The notes: a model not told the origin generated them from the letters alone. Positions 51,783-61,620 are shown, counted from the stretch's first letter. The stretch: DNA of 64,000 nt from Salinisphaera hydrothermalis (GCF_040361195.1 NZ_APNE01000008.1), one strand, 5' to 3'. Made by a program: numbers and translations.

Positions 51783-52963
51783 TTCGCTCCGCCCGCAAGC
51801 AGCAGGCTGCAGTTGCTACCGCCGAATCCGAAATTATTGCTCAACACGCGCTTCACACCGCCGGACTCGGGCGACGTCAGAACACGGCAGCCCAGATCGG
51901 CGTCCACCTCGCGGGTATTGAGAGTAGCGGGACGATAATCATGCTCGAGCGCCAGGCAGGCGACGACGGCTTCCACGATGCCGGCCGCGCCCAGCGTATG
52001 CCCGGTCCAGCCCTTGGTGGAAGACGCCGGGGTCGACTGCCCGAACACGTCGACCACCGCGCGATCCTCGGCCTTATCGTTGGCTGGCGTGGCGGTACCG
52101 TGCAGGTTGATGTAATCCACGGCATCGGCCGTCACGCCGGCGCTGGCAAGTGCGCGATGCATGGCCAGCGCGGCGCCGCGCCCGTCCGGCTCCGGGGCGG
52201 CCATATGATAAGCATCGCCGGATTCACCGATGCCGATGACGCGTGTGCCGTCGTCGTCGTCGTTGGCCGGGGCGACCAACGCGAAGCCGCCGGCCTCGCC
52301 GATCGAAATCCCGCTGCGCTGTGCATCCCAGGGTCGGCACGGCTCCGGCGAGGTCAGCTGTAGGGAGGCGAAACCGTAGAGGGTGGTCAGACAGAGACTA
52401 TCGACGCCCCCGACCACGGCCGCGTCGCAAAAGCCGGCGGCGATGGAGCGCGCCGCGGAGGCGAACACCTTCGCACTCGAGGAACAGGCGGTGGAGATCG
52501 TCAGCGCCGGGCCGGCAAGCCCAAGCCGACGCTGAACATAGCCGCACAGCGCAAAATAATCATGCGTGTGTTCGAACGAGAACCAGTCCGGTAGCCGCCC
52601 ATCGACAACATCGCGGTAGGCATGCTCGGTGGTGCCGATCCCCGAGGTGCTGGTCCCCAGAAACAGGCCGATGCGTTCGGGCGCATAGCGAGCCCGCGCG
52701 TTTTCGACCGCGTCGAGAAAACCGTCCTGCTGGAGCGTCAATTCGGCGAGCTGATTGTTGCGGCAATACCAATCGGCCAGCGGCGCCGGCAACGCCACCT
52801 CTTCGCAACCGGGCACGCGGCCGATCCAGGTCGCCAGATCGGCGTCGTCGAAATCGCAGGGCACGAGCCCGCTACGCTGTTGCTGCAGGGCTTGCCACAA
52901 CGCGTCACGGCCCGCACCCAGCGCTGTGGTTACGGTATAAGCATGGATCGCCAGGGGGTTCAC
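51779..52963 (-). CDS. FabF-type beta-ketoacyl-ACP synthase of the polyene cluster
   Basis: 394-residue condensing enzyme. The catalytic triad Cys-His-His is complete: STACSSSAKVF, LHGTATPANDKAED and KGWTGHTLGAAG, with the terminal SNNFGFGGSN. It probably extends the aryl polyene with malonyl-ACP, paired with the following CLF-like protein. The start is GTG at 52963, preceded by GGAG at a proper distance. The frame extends further upstream into the acyltransferase gene without homology. Confidence 0.9.
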   Translation of the reverse strand: MNPLAIHAYTVTTALGAGRDALWQALQQQRSGLVPCDFDDADLATWIGRVPGCEEVALPAPLADWYCRNNQLAELTLQQDGFLDAVENARARYAPERIGLFLGTSTSGIGTTEHAYRDVVDGRLPDWFSFEHTHDYFALCGYVQRRLGLAGPALTISTACSSSAKVFASAARSIAAGFCDAAVVGGVDSLCLTTLYGFASLQLTSPEPCRPWDAQRSGISIGEAGGFALVAPANDDDDGTRVIGIGESGDAYHMAAPEPDGRGAALAMHRALASAGVTADAVDYINLHGTATPANDKAEDRAVVDVFGQSTPASSTKGWTGHTLGAAGIVEAVVACLALEHDYRPATLNTREVDADLGCRVLTSPESGGVKRVLSNNFGFGGSNCSLLLAGGAN

Positions 52964-53015
52964 GGCACGTCGCTCCGCACCCGATTGTTCGCGGCCATGC
53001 GCGAGAGCCTGCTGT

Positions 53016-53951
53016 TCATTCGCTCGATCCGCCTGCCCGCCGTTTACCGACCGCGGGCTCATGCCAGAATTGATAGAAGTTGAACCAATTGTACGGGGCC
53101 TGGCGGACATACTCAGCCAACCGATCGGCGTAGGCCTGGGCCCAGCTGCCGGCCCGCGCCATGCGTTCGCCGCGCGGCCACGACAGGCCGGGGCTGAACT
53201 GCTCACAGTACAAGTCGTAGTGGCGATCGCCACGGTAGATGCCGAAGGCCAGAAACACGGGCACGCCCAGCATTCCAGCCAGCAACCAGGGCGACAACGG
53301 GAACGGCGCGGTGTCGCCGAGGAATTCACAGTCCAGCGTGCGTTCGCCCTCGTGGTGACGGTCGGCCATGATGCCCACCATCTCGCCCCGGTCGAGCGCG
53401 GCTTTCACCTTCAGCACGCGATCGAAATCGGACGCCGAGGTATCGATCACGCGATCGGCGAAGCTCGGATCGAGCTTTTGCAGTACGGCGTTCATCTTCG
53501 CGCCGGTGGCCCAATTCATGAGCACCCGCACGGTCAGATCGTCGCGTCTCCCGCTGAGGGCTCGCAATGCCTCGAAGCTGCCCAGATGGGAGACCATGAT
53601 CAACGCGCCCTGCCCGCGATCGATGCAATCGCGAAACGACTGCACGCCGTGCGGCGCGACCGATAGCGGCGATTTCGCCCCGCCCACCATATACATCCGG
53701 TCGAGAAACACGGTCGCGAAGGTGTAAATATGGCGGTAGGTGTCCGACCAGCGCGGCCTGCGGTCGAGTACGCGGCGCAGATAATCCTGTGACGATCGAC
53801 GCGCCGCCGGCGCGGCAATCATGAAATACGCCACCCCGAGGTGCAGCAGCGCACGGGCGGCGCCACGCCCCAGCCGTCGCGCGACCCAGGCGACGGCATG
53901 AAACATGAAACGATGGCTGCGTTCGCTGCGTTCGGTCCAGGCTTCAGCCAT
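53016..53951 (-). CDS. LpxL/HtrB-like lysophospholipid acyltransferase
   Basis: 311 residues with an N-terminal membrane-binding helix. The HX4E motif is in SHLGSFEALR near residue 125, and MADRHHEGERTLDCEFLG and PVFLAFGIYRG are consistent with the family's active-site cleft. Such acyltransferases are standard in aryl polyene clusters, where they attach the polyene or a fatty acid to a lipid anchor. It overlaps the downstream end of the ApeI-like gene by eight bases. Confidence 0.87.
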   Translation of the reverse strand: MAEAWTERSERSHRFMFHAVAWVARRLGRGAARALLHLGVAYFMIAAPAARRSSQDYLRRVLDRRPRWSDTYRHIYTFATVFLDRMYMVGGAKSPLSVAPHGVQSFRDCIDRGQGALIMVSHLGSFEALRALSGRRDDLTVRVLMNWATGAKMNAVLQKLDPSFADRVIDTSASDFDRVLKVKAALDRGEMVGIMADRHHEGERTLDCEFLGDTAPFPLSPWLLAGMLGVPVFLAFGIYRGDRHYDLYCEQFSPGLSWPRGERMARAGSWAQAYADRLAEYVRQAPYNWFNFYQFWHEPAVGKRRAGGSSE

Positions 53952-54246
53952 CGATCGGCGTACTCCACTCGATCATGCCGGTGGCCACGCAACCGTCGGG
54001 GCCGTGGCAAACGAACTGGAACCGCGACGCCGATTTCGGCACAAGTTCGACCCGACACGCCTGGTCAGGATGCAATACCGCGACGAACTTGCAGCGCACG
54101 ATCCGGCGTATGCGTCCACCGTACCGTTGGCCGGCCGCCCGGGCCACCTGTTCCAGCAGCACCACGCCGGGCACGATCGGCGCGCCCGGGAAATGCCCGT
54201 CCAGACAGCGATGGCCGGTATCGATCGTGAACACGTGATCAGCCAC
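53944..54246 (-). CDS. ApeI-type hotdog dehydratase
   Basis: About 100 residues. GHFPGAPIVPGVVLLEQV is the FabZ/ApeI active-site helix with the catalytic histidine in GHFPG. A start at GTG 54246 (VADHVFTIDTGHR) overlaps the acyl-ligase stop by a few bases; a start 14 codons upstream would overlap it by 50. It is the second dehydratase in this operon, and ApeI/ApeP pairing is known from aryl polyene systems. Confidence 0.85.
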   Translation of the reverse strand: MADHVFTIDTGHRCLDGHFPGAPIVPGVVLLEQVARAAGQRYGGRIRRIVRCKFVAVLHPDQACRVELVPKSASRFQFVCHGPDGCVATGMIEWSTPIDG

Positions 54247-55558
54247 GCACCGTGCTCCGGGGCGAACGCGCGGCTTGCCAGAGGGCAATCACGTCCGCTC
54301 GCGCCAATTTGCCCATGGCATTACGCGGCAGCTGCTCGACCTTGACCAGTGGGCGCGGCACGAATACCGGGTCCACGCGGCGGGCCAGTTCCGCGCCCAG
54401 CGTACGCACGGTAACGCCCGGCGCCACCACAAGCGCTGTCGGCCGCCCCGAGGCCGGCGACTCGGGCGGGCTGAACACGACCGCATCCTCCACGCCGTCG
54501 ACCGCCAACAACGCGGCCGTGAGTTCCGCCAGCGAAATACGTTTGCCGGCCACCTTCAACAGATCCGCGGAGCGGCCCACCAGCCGGAAATGCGTCGCGT
54601 CGACGAGATCCAGGGCGTCTTCCAGCGCCACCGGCTCCGGCAGCTGGCCGCCGCTGACCACCGGCTGCGTGCCCTGCTCGAGCCGCAGTCCGTCGTAGAG
54701 CTGCCAGGGTTTCTGGGCGGCTGTGCGACGGCTGGCGATACTACCGGTCTCGCTACTGCCGTAGATTTCGTGCACCTCGGTCTGCCACCGTCGTTCGGCC
54801 GATTGGGCGTGCTCGACCGGCAACGGCGCCGTGGCCGAGATGATACGGGTAACACGCGGCAGATCGACCGCGGCATCGAGGCAGGCCTTGAGCTGGATCG
54901 GCGTGGTGAACAGGGTTCGCGGCGCCGGCAGACTGGCCAGCGCATCCGCGATTTGCCATGGCATGAAAGGCCGAGTGCTCGCCGCGGCGAAGCCGCCATG
55001 CAGCGCCAGCAATACGGAGTTCTCCAATCCGTACATATGCTGGGGCGGCACGCTGGCCACGATATTCAGCGTCGTCGCGTCCGGGAAAAACCGCTGGCGC
55101 AACAGATCACTGCCAATTGCCAGGTCGCCCCACCGCTTGAGCTGCGGGTCGGGCTCGCCCGTGCTGCCGGACGTGAACACCACCGCCACGGGCTGGCAGG
55201 CCGCGATCATCGGTGGCCGCCCGGCGGTTGGCGCCTGCGCGTCGATGCGTGCGGCGACCCAGGCGTCGTCGATCGCGATGGCATCAGGATAGCGCTCGCG
55301 AATACGGTCCAGCGCCAACGGCTGGCGCGTCTGTGGCAACAGGTTGAGTGCGTGCGCCCAACAGGCCGCGGCAAAGGCCACGGTAAACAAATAACGATCG
55401 TCGCAGAGATTGAACAGCGCCTTACGCCCGGACAGCGCCGCGGCCACGGCCTCGATGTGGGCGAGTGCGGTGCCCGCGGCTACGGCCTCGCCGTCGCGCC
55501 ACGCGAATGGGCGCTCGGGGCGGTAATTCGCAATCAGCGGCGTACTGGAATCAGCCAT
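54239..55558 (-). CDS. AMP-dependent aryl/acyl-acid ligase
   Basis: 439-residue ANL-superfamily enzyme. The P-loop VVFTSGSTGEPDPQ, motif YGSSETGSIA and the C-terminal NAMGKLARAD with its catalytic lysine are visible. In aryl polyene clusters the equivalent activates the aromatic starter acid for transfer to ACP. Which acid is used here is uncertain, as no ammonia lyase gene is present. It overlaps the COG4648 gene by eight bases. Confidence 0.87.
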   Translation of the reverse strand: MADSSTPLIANYRPERPFAWRDGEAVAAGTALAHIEAVAAALSGRKALFNLCDDRYLFTVAFAAACWAHALNLLPQTRQPLALDRIRERYPDAIAIDDAWVAARIDAQAPTAGRPPMIAACQPVAVVFTSGSTGEPDPQLKRWGDLAIGSDLLRQRFFPDATTLNIVASVPPQHMYGLENSVLLALHGGFAAASTRPFMPWQIADALASLPAPRTLFTTPIQLKACLDAAVDLPRVTRIISATAPLPVEHAQSAERRWQTEVHEIYGSSETGSIASRRTAAQKPWQLYDGLRLEQGTQPVVSGGQLPEPVALEDALDLVDATHFRLVGRSADLLKVAGKRISLAELTAALLAVDGVEDAVVFSPPESPASGRPTALVVAPGVTVRTLGAELARRVDPVFVPRPLVKVEQLPRNAMGKLARADVIALWQAARSPRSTVRG

Positions 55559-56174
55559 GTCGAAGCATGCGATAGTCGACGCGTCGCAACGCCGTCAGGT
55601 ATTGGCGCCAATTCATGTCTTCGTAATCGCCGATGGCGCGTTGGCGTACGAACCACTCGGCCACGAACAACACGCCGACGACCGCGTAGTTGAGGAAATT
55701 CGTGCACAGCGACCACAACTCCACGGGCGCGAACACGGCCAGCGCCAGATTCGCCAACGCCATGAACACCATGGTCGCGCACCAGAATACCGTCACGCCG
55801 CGGGTATACCGGGCGACCGGTGGCGGCAGTGGACCGCGGATCGCGCTGGCCAGCCGCGAGATCAGCGCGGTGCGTCCCGGCAGCAGCGTACGGCCGAAGA
55901 ACCACGCCAGCGCGATGCATACCAGAACCGGCGTGGCATACAAGAACATCAGCTCACCCGCCGCGTGCACCGCCACGGCCGCCGCCGCAATGAGCGCGAT
56001 CGCACCGATCCAGGCCGCAACCCGGCCATGAACCAGCCATGGGCCGAGTACGTTCACCACAAGTATCGCGAGCGCGAGGAAACGTAGATCCGACGATCTC
56101 GTCACCACCGCGGCATGAACCAGAACCGGATAAAGCAACGGCACAAAGCCGGCCATCCAACCCAAACGGGGCAT
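55551..56174 (-). CDS. COG4648 family membrane protein of polyene cluster
   Basis: 207 residues with about six hydrophobic segments and a conserved C-terminal cytoplasmic stretch (EDMNWRQYLTALRRVDYRML). This family occurs almost exclusively in aryl polyene and xanthomonadin-like clusters, next to the acyl ligase. Function is not established; a role in membrane assembly or export is usually assumed. Confidence 0.8.
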   Translation of the reverse strand: MPRLGWMAGFVPLLYPVLVHAAVVTRSSDLRFLALAILVVNVLGPWLVHGRVAAWIGAIALIAAAAVAVHAAGELMFLYATPVLVCIALAWFFGRTLLPGRTALISRLASAIRGPLPPPVARYTRGVTVFWCATMVFMALANLALAVFAPVELWSLCTNFLNYAVVGVLFVAEWFVRQRAIGDYEDMNWRQYLTALRRVDYRMLRHG

Positions 56175-56291
56175 GCCTTCAGCGCCCCGCCGCGCGCAGC
56201 GCTGCCTTTATCCAAACCAAAGTTGCTGCCGGATCGGATGTCATGAATCGCCTGCGGATCGCCACGTCTTGAGAAACCGGACCGGGAGCAA

Positions 56292-56573
56292 TCAGGCCGC
56301 GGCGCGTTCGCGCTCGATGTGCGTCGATAGCGAACGCAGCGTAGCGAATATACGGCTGTTGGCTTCGTCATCCGCGCGCAGCTCGATGCCATAAGCCTGG
56401 TTTACGGCCAATGCGATTTCCAGGGCGTCGATGGAGTCGAGCCCGAGGCTGTCGGCTTCCGGTCCGAACAGCGGTGCATTCGGTTCGATCTCTGCCGCGC
56501 TCACATCTTCCAAGTCCAAAGACGTGACCAACAGCTGCGCGACATCGCGCTCGAGATCGCTTTGCTCATTCAT
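56292..56573 (-). CDS. Acyl carrier protein of the polyene cluster
   Basis: 93-residue ACP. The phosphopantetheine serine is in DSLGLDSIDALE, the standard ACP motif (DSLxLDSID). The acidic helix II follows. It would carry the growing polyene and be activated by the PPTase at the right end of the cluster. Only one ACP is visible here, while characterised aryl polyene systems use two. It is the first gene of the leftward operon. Confidence 0.92.
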   Translation of the reverse strand: MNEQSDLERDVAQLLVTSLDLEDVSAAEIEPNAPLFGPEADSLGLDSIDALEIALAVNQAYGIELRADDEANSRIFATLRSLSTHIERERAAA

Positions 56574-56889
56574 AATCGTTCACTCGTTGTTGTACTACCG
56601 TGCGCGCCCTGCCTGGCGTGCGCGATTTCAGTGCGTCCCGGGGCAGCCGCGCGCCCGGGCTGGCCGGCAATGCCGGACATTCGCGGCGGTCAGCCTGCCT
56701 ATTGTCCACGAACCCCGGGTTCGATTCATCCTGCCTCGAGGTATCGACATGCCGGCCCGGCGCGTCCATTATCCGCCCCACGAGGCGGCGCCGTGCCACA
56801 TACACGGCTTCTGAACGCCGATTCCGCCCCATGCATACAGGGTAATCGGCGATACGCGCTGCTGGATTTTCGTTTATTCGTCCTGAACC
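56574..56889. promoter_or_regulatory. Divergent promoter region of the pigment cluster
   Basis: 316 bases between the ACP (leftward) and thioesterase (rightward) genes, the likely control region of both operons. I see no convincing second ACP, small gene or clear operator. AT-rich patches near 56880 (TTTCGTTTATTCG) and 56575 could be -10 regions, but I cannot place promoters with confidence. Confidence 0.5.
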
Positions 56890-57312
56890 GTGATCGAACA
56901 CCGCAGTCAAATCGAATTCCAGGTCCCCTTTTTCGACGTCGACTCGATGCATATCGCGTGGCATGGCCACTATGCCAAGTACTTCGAACTGGCGCGCTGC
57001 CAGCTGCTGGAAGAGCTGGGCCACGACTACGATGCCATGGCCGCGTCTGGTTTCTCCTGGCCGATTGTCGATCTTCGCGTGCGCTACATGCGCTCGCTCA
57101 CCTTCAAGCAGTGGGTCCGGGTGACCGCCATCCTCAAGCGTTGGGATCAGCAGTTGCGCATCGCCTACCGGGTCCGCGACCGCGATTCAGGCGCGAGTCT
57201 GGCGCGGGGCAGCACCCTGCAGGTCCCGGTGGAGATCGAGTCGGGACAGCGCTATCCCGACACCCCGGATGCGGTGCGCGCCGCGCTCGCGCGTTTCGCC
57301 CAGCGTTCGTAG
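56890..57312 (+). CDS. Acyl-CoA/ACP thioesterase, hotdog fold
   Basis: 140-residue 4HBT-type thioesterase: FQVPFFDVDSMHIAWHGHYAKYFELAR carries the family's Asp and the HGHY segment. It starts with GTG at 56890. Thioesterases of this type lie in aryl polyene clusters (ApeK) and xanthomonadin clusters and probably release or proofread acyl-ACP. First gene of the rightward operon. Confidence 0.87.
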   Translation: MIEHRSQIEFQVPFFDVDSMHIAWHGHYAKYFELARCQLLEELGHDYDAMAASGFSWPIVDLRVRYMRSLTFKQWVRVTAILKRWDQQLRIAYRVRDRDSGASLARGSTLQVPVEIESGQRYPDTPDAVRAALARFAQRS

Positions 57313-57327
57313 ACGGAGACCTTCGCG

Positions 57328-57978
57328 ATGAACCGCGTGCCTCGTTGCATGACCTATTTCGCCGCCATGGTGCTGCTGGCGCTATGCACCACGGTAACCG
57401 CGGCTTCCGCCGCCTCGTCGGCACCCAGCGACATGCCCGCACTGGGTAGCGAAACCGCCGGCCATGTACTGCGTGGCCAATTCGTTCAGCACAAGCATTT
57501 GGCGGAACTCGACCAGCCGCTGGTTTCGCGCGGGCGCTACGTCGTGGATCGCGACCGCGGCCTGCTCTGGCAGGTCGAAAAACCGGTCAAAAGCACGCTC
57601 GTCATCACGCCGAAGGCGCTGACCGAAAGTAGCCAGGGTCAGCAGACCGCGCATATCAGCGCCGAACAACAGCCGGCGCTTGGCGCCGTGGCCTCGATCC
57701 TGCTGGCGGTATTCCAGGGTAATACCGGCCAGCTGTCGCAGTATTTCGACATTCAGCATCCGAACGCCGATGCGCAGCCCGCGACCCTCGTGCTGACCCC
57801 GAAAACCGACGCGGTGAAACAGTTCATCACCCGTCTCAAGCTGACCGGCGACGAACATACCGTGCACCGGATCCGCATCGACCAGCCGGGTGGCGATTAC
57901 AGCGTCATCGATCTGCAGCCGGCCCCTGACGATACCCAAGCGCTCACGCCCGCCGAACGGCGCGCTTTCTCGCATTGA
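57328..57978 (+). CDS. LolA-like periplasmic lipoprotein carrier
   Basis: 216 residues. Signal peptide FAAMVLLALCTTVTAASAA is followed by the LolA-fold features LRGQFVQHKHLAELDQPLVSRG and LLWQVEKPVKSTLVITP. LolA-related proteins are normal members of aryl polyene clusters and presumably shuttle the lipidated pigment to the outer membrane. Its TGA overlaps the TTG start of the exporter. Confidence 0.83.
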   Translation: MNRVPRCMTYFAAMVLLALCTTVTAASAASSAPSDMPALGSETAGHVLRGQFVQHKHLAELDQPLVSRGRYVVDRDRGLLWQVEKPVKSTLVITPKALTESSQGQQTAHISAEQQPALGAVASILLAVFQGNTGQLSQYFDIQHPNADAQPATLVLTPKTDAVKQFITRLKLTGDEHTVHRIRIDQPGGDYSVIDLQPAPDDTQALTPAERRAFSH

Positions 57979-60380
57979 AGATCCGCGCGGCGCTCTGGCT
58001 GCTCGGCGTCATCGCGCTGGGCGCCATCCTGGCGGGCCTGGCCGGGAGCGGCCGGCTCACCGTGCGCACCGATCTGATGGCCTTGCTGCCGACCCCGCAG
58101 CACAATGCGCTGGTCAACGCGACGGTGCATCGCATGTCCACCTTCGGACAACGCCGGGTCACGGTTTTGTTATCAGGCGACACCGAAGCTCATCGACGCC
58201 GGGCGCTGCAGGCAATGGCCGGCGTGCTATCGGCCAGCCCCGCGTTCGATCAGGTGATCGCTCGCGCCGACGATGCGCTCAGTAACGGCCAGCGCAAGCA
58301 TCTGACTCAGCTGTATTTCGGCCATCGCTTCCATCTGCTGGCACCGGCCGATGCCAAGGCGCTGAGCACGCTGGCGAAGGCGCCCGCTGATAGTCAGAAA
58401 GCCGAGCGCGCCCGTGAATATTTTACAAATCGTGCCGAGGGCCGGCTTTATGGCCTGGGTGTCGGCGGCGGCGGTCGTTTCGTCGACGATCCGTTCGGGT
58501 TGGCCGAGGCTTATCAGCGCGCCACCTTGCCCAACCCCGCGCCCAATCTGCGTATCGCCGGCGACGGCACCTTCTATGTCGTCGACAAGCAAGGCCAGCG
58601 TATCGACGTCATGTTCGCCGAGACCCGCGACAACCCATTTTCGCTGGCCAGCGAGAGCCAGGCCACGACCGCGCTCCAGCATGCCCGCGCGGCGGCCCAG
58701 GCGGCCGCGCCCAAGGCCGAGATTCGAATTTCCGGTGTGGTCCGCCATGCCGCAGTCGCCGCCAAGCGGGCCAAATTCGAGATGTCGGTCATCGGCACCG
58801 GGTCGCTGATCGGCATCATCGTCCTCATGCTCTGGGCATTCGGACGGGTACGCCCGTTCGTACTGAGTCTGGCCGCGGTCGGCGGCGGCATTCTGCTCGC
58901 CGCCGTGGTCACGGATGTGGTCTTTGGCAGCATCCATATGCTGACGCTGGTGTTCGGCACCAGCCTGGTCGGCGTTTCCATCGACTACTGCCTGCACTTT
59001 TTCGCCCAGCGCCTGGCCACGCCGGACCCGGCGACTGCCTTGGCCCGCGTACGCCGGCCGGTACTGCTTGGACTCGTGACCAGCGTCATCGCCTATGGCG
59101 GCATGGTCATCGCCCCCTTCCCGGGTCTGCGTCAGATCGCGGTGTTCACCGCGACCGGGCTAATCGGCGGCTGGCTTGGCATGCTCCTGCTCCTGCCCGG
59201 GGCCGGCGGACCAGCGCCGCGTCCCGGGCGTGCCCTGCGGCTGGCCGGCTTGTGGCGCTCGCATGGGCCATCCCGGCTGGCGATCGGCCACGAGCGGCGG
59301 TTGATCGCCGCGCTGTCCGGGCTCGCGGTCGTGCTCGGCGGCTTCGCCTTGTGGCAGCTTTCGCCCGACGACAGCGTGCGGGTGCTCTACAATCCCCCGC
59401 CACAGCTGCTGAAAACCGATCGCGAGGTGGCCAATCTGCTCGGCAGTACGCTGTCCACACACGCCGTGGTGGTCACCGGGTCTTCACCGGCTCAGGTTCT
59501 GAGCCGCGAAGAAAAACTGGTCGCTCAGCTCCGCGCCGGGCCGCGCCCGGCGGCGTCGCTGCGCGCGATCACCGACGCCTATCCGCCAGTGGCCGATCAG
59601 AAGACCAACTACAGCCGCCTGGGGCAAACGCTATACGCGCCGCACGGCCCGCTGAGGCAGATCCTGAGCCAGGCCGGATTCAAGCCGGACAAGATCCGCG
59701 AAGCCGAACAGGCCTTCACCGCGGCCCGAGGCCATACGCTGAGCCTGCCCGACTGGCTCGCCAGCCCGGCCAGTCTCGGCCTGCGCGGGCTTTGGCTGGG
59801 CCAGGTCGACGGTCGAGACGCGGCCATTATCCGCGTCGATCGAATCAACGACGCGACTCGCTTTCACCAGATCATCGGGCATCATTCCAACGCCGTATAC
59901 ATCGACAGCGTGGCCCGTATTTCCAGTCTGCTCTCGCATTACCGACGGCTCGCGACGTGGCTGCTGGGGCTGGAATATATTCTGGCCTGGCTGGTGCTAT
60001 GGCGGGCATTCGGCGCCCGCGGCGCGCTCGCTCTGCTGCTGCCGCCGGCGCTCGCCAGCATCGCCGTGCTGGCGATCTTCGCCGCGACCGGGGCGACTTT
60101 CGCCCTGTTCAATCTCGTCGCGTTGATTCTGTTGCTTGGCCTGGGCGCAGATTACGGTATTTTTCTGCGCACCGCGCCGGCGGATCATGCGCCGGCCATG
60201 CTTGCCGTCGGCCTGTCAGTGGCCACCACCCTGCTCGCTTTTGGCCTGCTCGGCCTGAGCCATACGCCAGCGCTGCACGAGTTCGGTCTGACCCTGGCCC
60301 TGGGCCTCACGTTCACCTTCCTGCTAGCGTCTCTTCTTGGAAGGCCCGCGGCCAACACCGCCACATCGAGGCCAGATTGA
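57975..60380 (+). CDS. RND/MMPL-family exporter of the polyene cluster
   Basis: 801 residues with a first helix near residues 5-25, a periplasmic domain, five membrane helices (~265-420), a second periplasmic domain and six C-terminal helices. SIDYCLHFFA and LGADYGIFL are the characteristic MMPL motifs. It starts with TTG at 57975, overlapping the LolA-like gene as TTGA. Likely exports the polyene lipid across the inner membrane. Confidence 0.88.
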   Translation: MKIRAALWLLGVIALGAILAGLAGSGRLTVRTDLMALLPTPQHNALVNATVHRMSTFGQRRVTVLLSGDTEAHRRRALQAMAGVLSASPAFDQVIARADDALSNGQRKHLTQLYFGHRFHLLAPADAKALSTLAKAPADSQKAERAREYFTNRAEGRLYGLGVGGGGRFVDDPFGLAEAYQRATLPNPAPNLRIAGDGTFYVVDKQGQRIDVMFAETRDNPFSLASESQATTALQHARAAAQAAAPKAEIRISGVVRHAAVAAKRAKFEMSVIGTGSLIGIIVLMLWAFGRVRPFVLSLAAVGGGILLAAVVTDVVFGSIHMLTLVFGTSLVGVSIDYCLHFFAQRLATPDPATALARVRRPVLLGLVTSVIAYGGMVIAPFPGLRQIAVFTATGLIGGWLGMLLLLPGAGGPAPRPGRALRLAGLWRSHGPSRLAIGHERRLIAALSGLAVVLGGFALWQLSPDDSVRVLYNPPPQLLKTDREVANLLGSTLSTHAVVVTGSSPAQVLSREEKLVAQLRAGPRPAASLRAITDAYPPVADQKTNYSRLGQTLYAPHGPLRQILSQAGFKPDKIREAEQAFTAARGHTLSLPDWLASPASLGLRGLWLGQVDGRDAAIIRVDRINDATRFHQIIGHHSNAVYIDSVARISSLLSHYRRLATWLLGLEYILAWLVLWRAFGARGALALLLPPALASIAVLAIFAATGATFALFNLVALILLLGLGADYGIFLRTAPADHAPAMLAVGLSVATTLLAFGLLGLSHTPALHEFGLTLALGLTFTFLLASLLGRPAANTATSRPD

Positions 60381-60381
60381 C

Positions 60382-61620
60382 GTGAATACCGAACACACCG
60401 ATATCGCCATCATCGGCGCCGGGCCGGCCGGCGCGACCATGGCCGCGCTGCTCGCCGATCGCGGCTGGCGCGTGACCGTACTCGAACGCAGCCACTTTCC
60501 ACGCTTCGCCGTGGGCGAAAGCCTGTTGCCACGCTGTATGGATGCGCTGGCCGATGCCGGCATGCTGCATGCCGTCGAAGAGGCCGGCTATCAAGTCAAA
60601 CGCGGCGTCACGTTCACCGAGAACGATCGCGACACGAGCTTCACCTTCGATGACCAGTTCACCCCCGGTTGGGCCTGGACCTGGCAGGTGCTGCGTGCCG
60701 ATTTCGATGATCGGCTAGCACTGGAAGCCGAACGCCGCGGCGCTACGCTCCGTTTCGGCCAGACGGTCGAGTCGGTGGATTTCAGCGTCCCCGGTGCGCC
60801 GCATCTCACGGTCTCCGGAGACGACGACACGCGTACCGCGCTAACCGCGCGCTTTGTCTGCGATGCCAGCGGTTTCGCCCGTGTGCTACCCCGACTGCTC
60901 GGTCTCGACCGGGCCGGTAGCGCGCCGCCGCGGGCCGCGTTGTTCACGCATGTCGCCGATCATATCGACGCGCCGGACTATCAGCGCGACCGGATCGTGA
61001 TCGGTATTCATCCGAGCCAGCCAGAAGTCTGGTACTGGCTCATCGGCCTTGCGGGCGGCCGGGCCTCGGTGGGCGTGATCGGGCCGCCGGAATGGATTCA
61101 CGGGCTCGACGGTACGCCCGTCGAGCGCTTGCAGCAGGCCATCGGCGAAGAACCGCGGCTGGCGCGCCTGCTGGCGGATGCCGAGTTCGACAGCCGCGTG
61201 GGCCAGACCGAAAACTATGCCTACGATATCGCCGCCCTCCACGGGCGCGACTATGCCCTGCTCGGCAACGCGGCCGGCTTCGTCGACCCGATCTTTTCGT
61301 CGGGCGTGACCATCGCGCTGGAATCGGCCCTGCGCGCGGCCGATCCGATCGACGCCCAGCTGCGCGGCAGCGATGTCGATTGGCATACCGAATTCGAAGC
61401 ACCGATCCGCGCCGGCCAGCGCGTGTTCACCAGTTTCATCTCGGCCTGGTATCGCGGCACGCTCAAGCATGTGTTTTTCAATCCGACACCGGATACCACC
61501 ATCCGTACGATGCTGAGCTCGATCCTGGCCGGCTATGTCTGGGATACGAGCAATCCGTACGTGGCCGTGCCGGAGCGCCGGCTGGAGACGTTGTGCCGGC
61601 TGTGCGCACCGGCCGCATGA
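60382..61620 (+). CDS. FAD-dependent oxidoreductase/halogenase-like enzyme
   Basis: 412 residues. The Rossmann motif is IIGAGPAGATMAALLADRG, and GRDYALLGNAAGFVDPIFSSG is the FAD-binding strand typical of p-hydroxybenzoate hydroxylase and tryptophan-halogenase relatives. It starts at GTG 60382, one base after the exporter stop. Enzymes of this type occur in xanthomonadin and aryl polyene clusters and could hydroxylate or halogenate the aryl head. Halogenase versus hydroxylase cannot be distinguished by eye. Confidence 0.82.
   Translation: MNTEHTDIAIIGAGPAGATMAALLADRGWRVTVLERSHFPRFAVGESLLPRCMDALADAGMLHAVEEAGYQVKRGVTFTENDRDTSFTFDDQFTPGWAWTWQVLRADFDDRLALEAERRGATLRFGQTVESVDFSVPGAPHLTVSGDDDTRTALTARFVCDASGFARVLPRLLGLDRAGSAPPRAALFTHVADHIDAPDYQRDRIVIGIHPSQPEVWYWLIGLAGGRASVGVIGPPEWIHGLDGTPVERLQQAIGEEPRLARLLADAEFDSRVGQTENYAYDIAALHGRDYALLGNAAGFVDPIFSSGVTIALESALRAADPIDAQLRGSDVDWHTEFEAPIRAGQRVFTSFISAWYRGTLKHVFFNPTPDTTIRTMLSSILAGYVWDTSNPYVAVPERRLETLCRLCAPAA

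Noticed and set aside
54275..55693. 472-codon open frame antisense to the acyl ligase
   Set aside because: Composition of a shadow frame; the ligase has complete ANL motifs.
56574..56889. Second ACP or other small gene in the divergent spacer of the pigment cluster
   Set aside because: No frame contains a DSL-type serine motif or ACP-like helix pattern.
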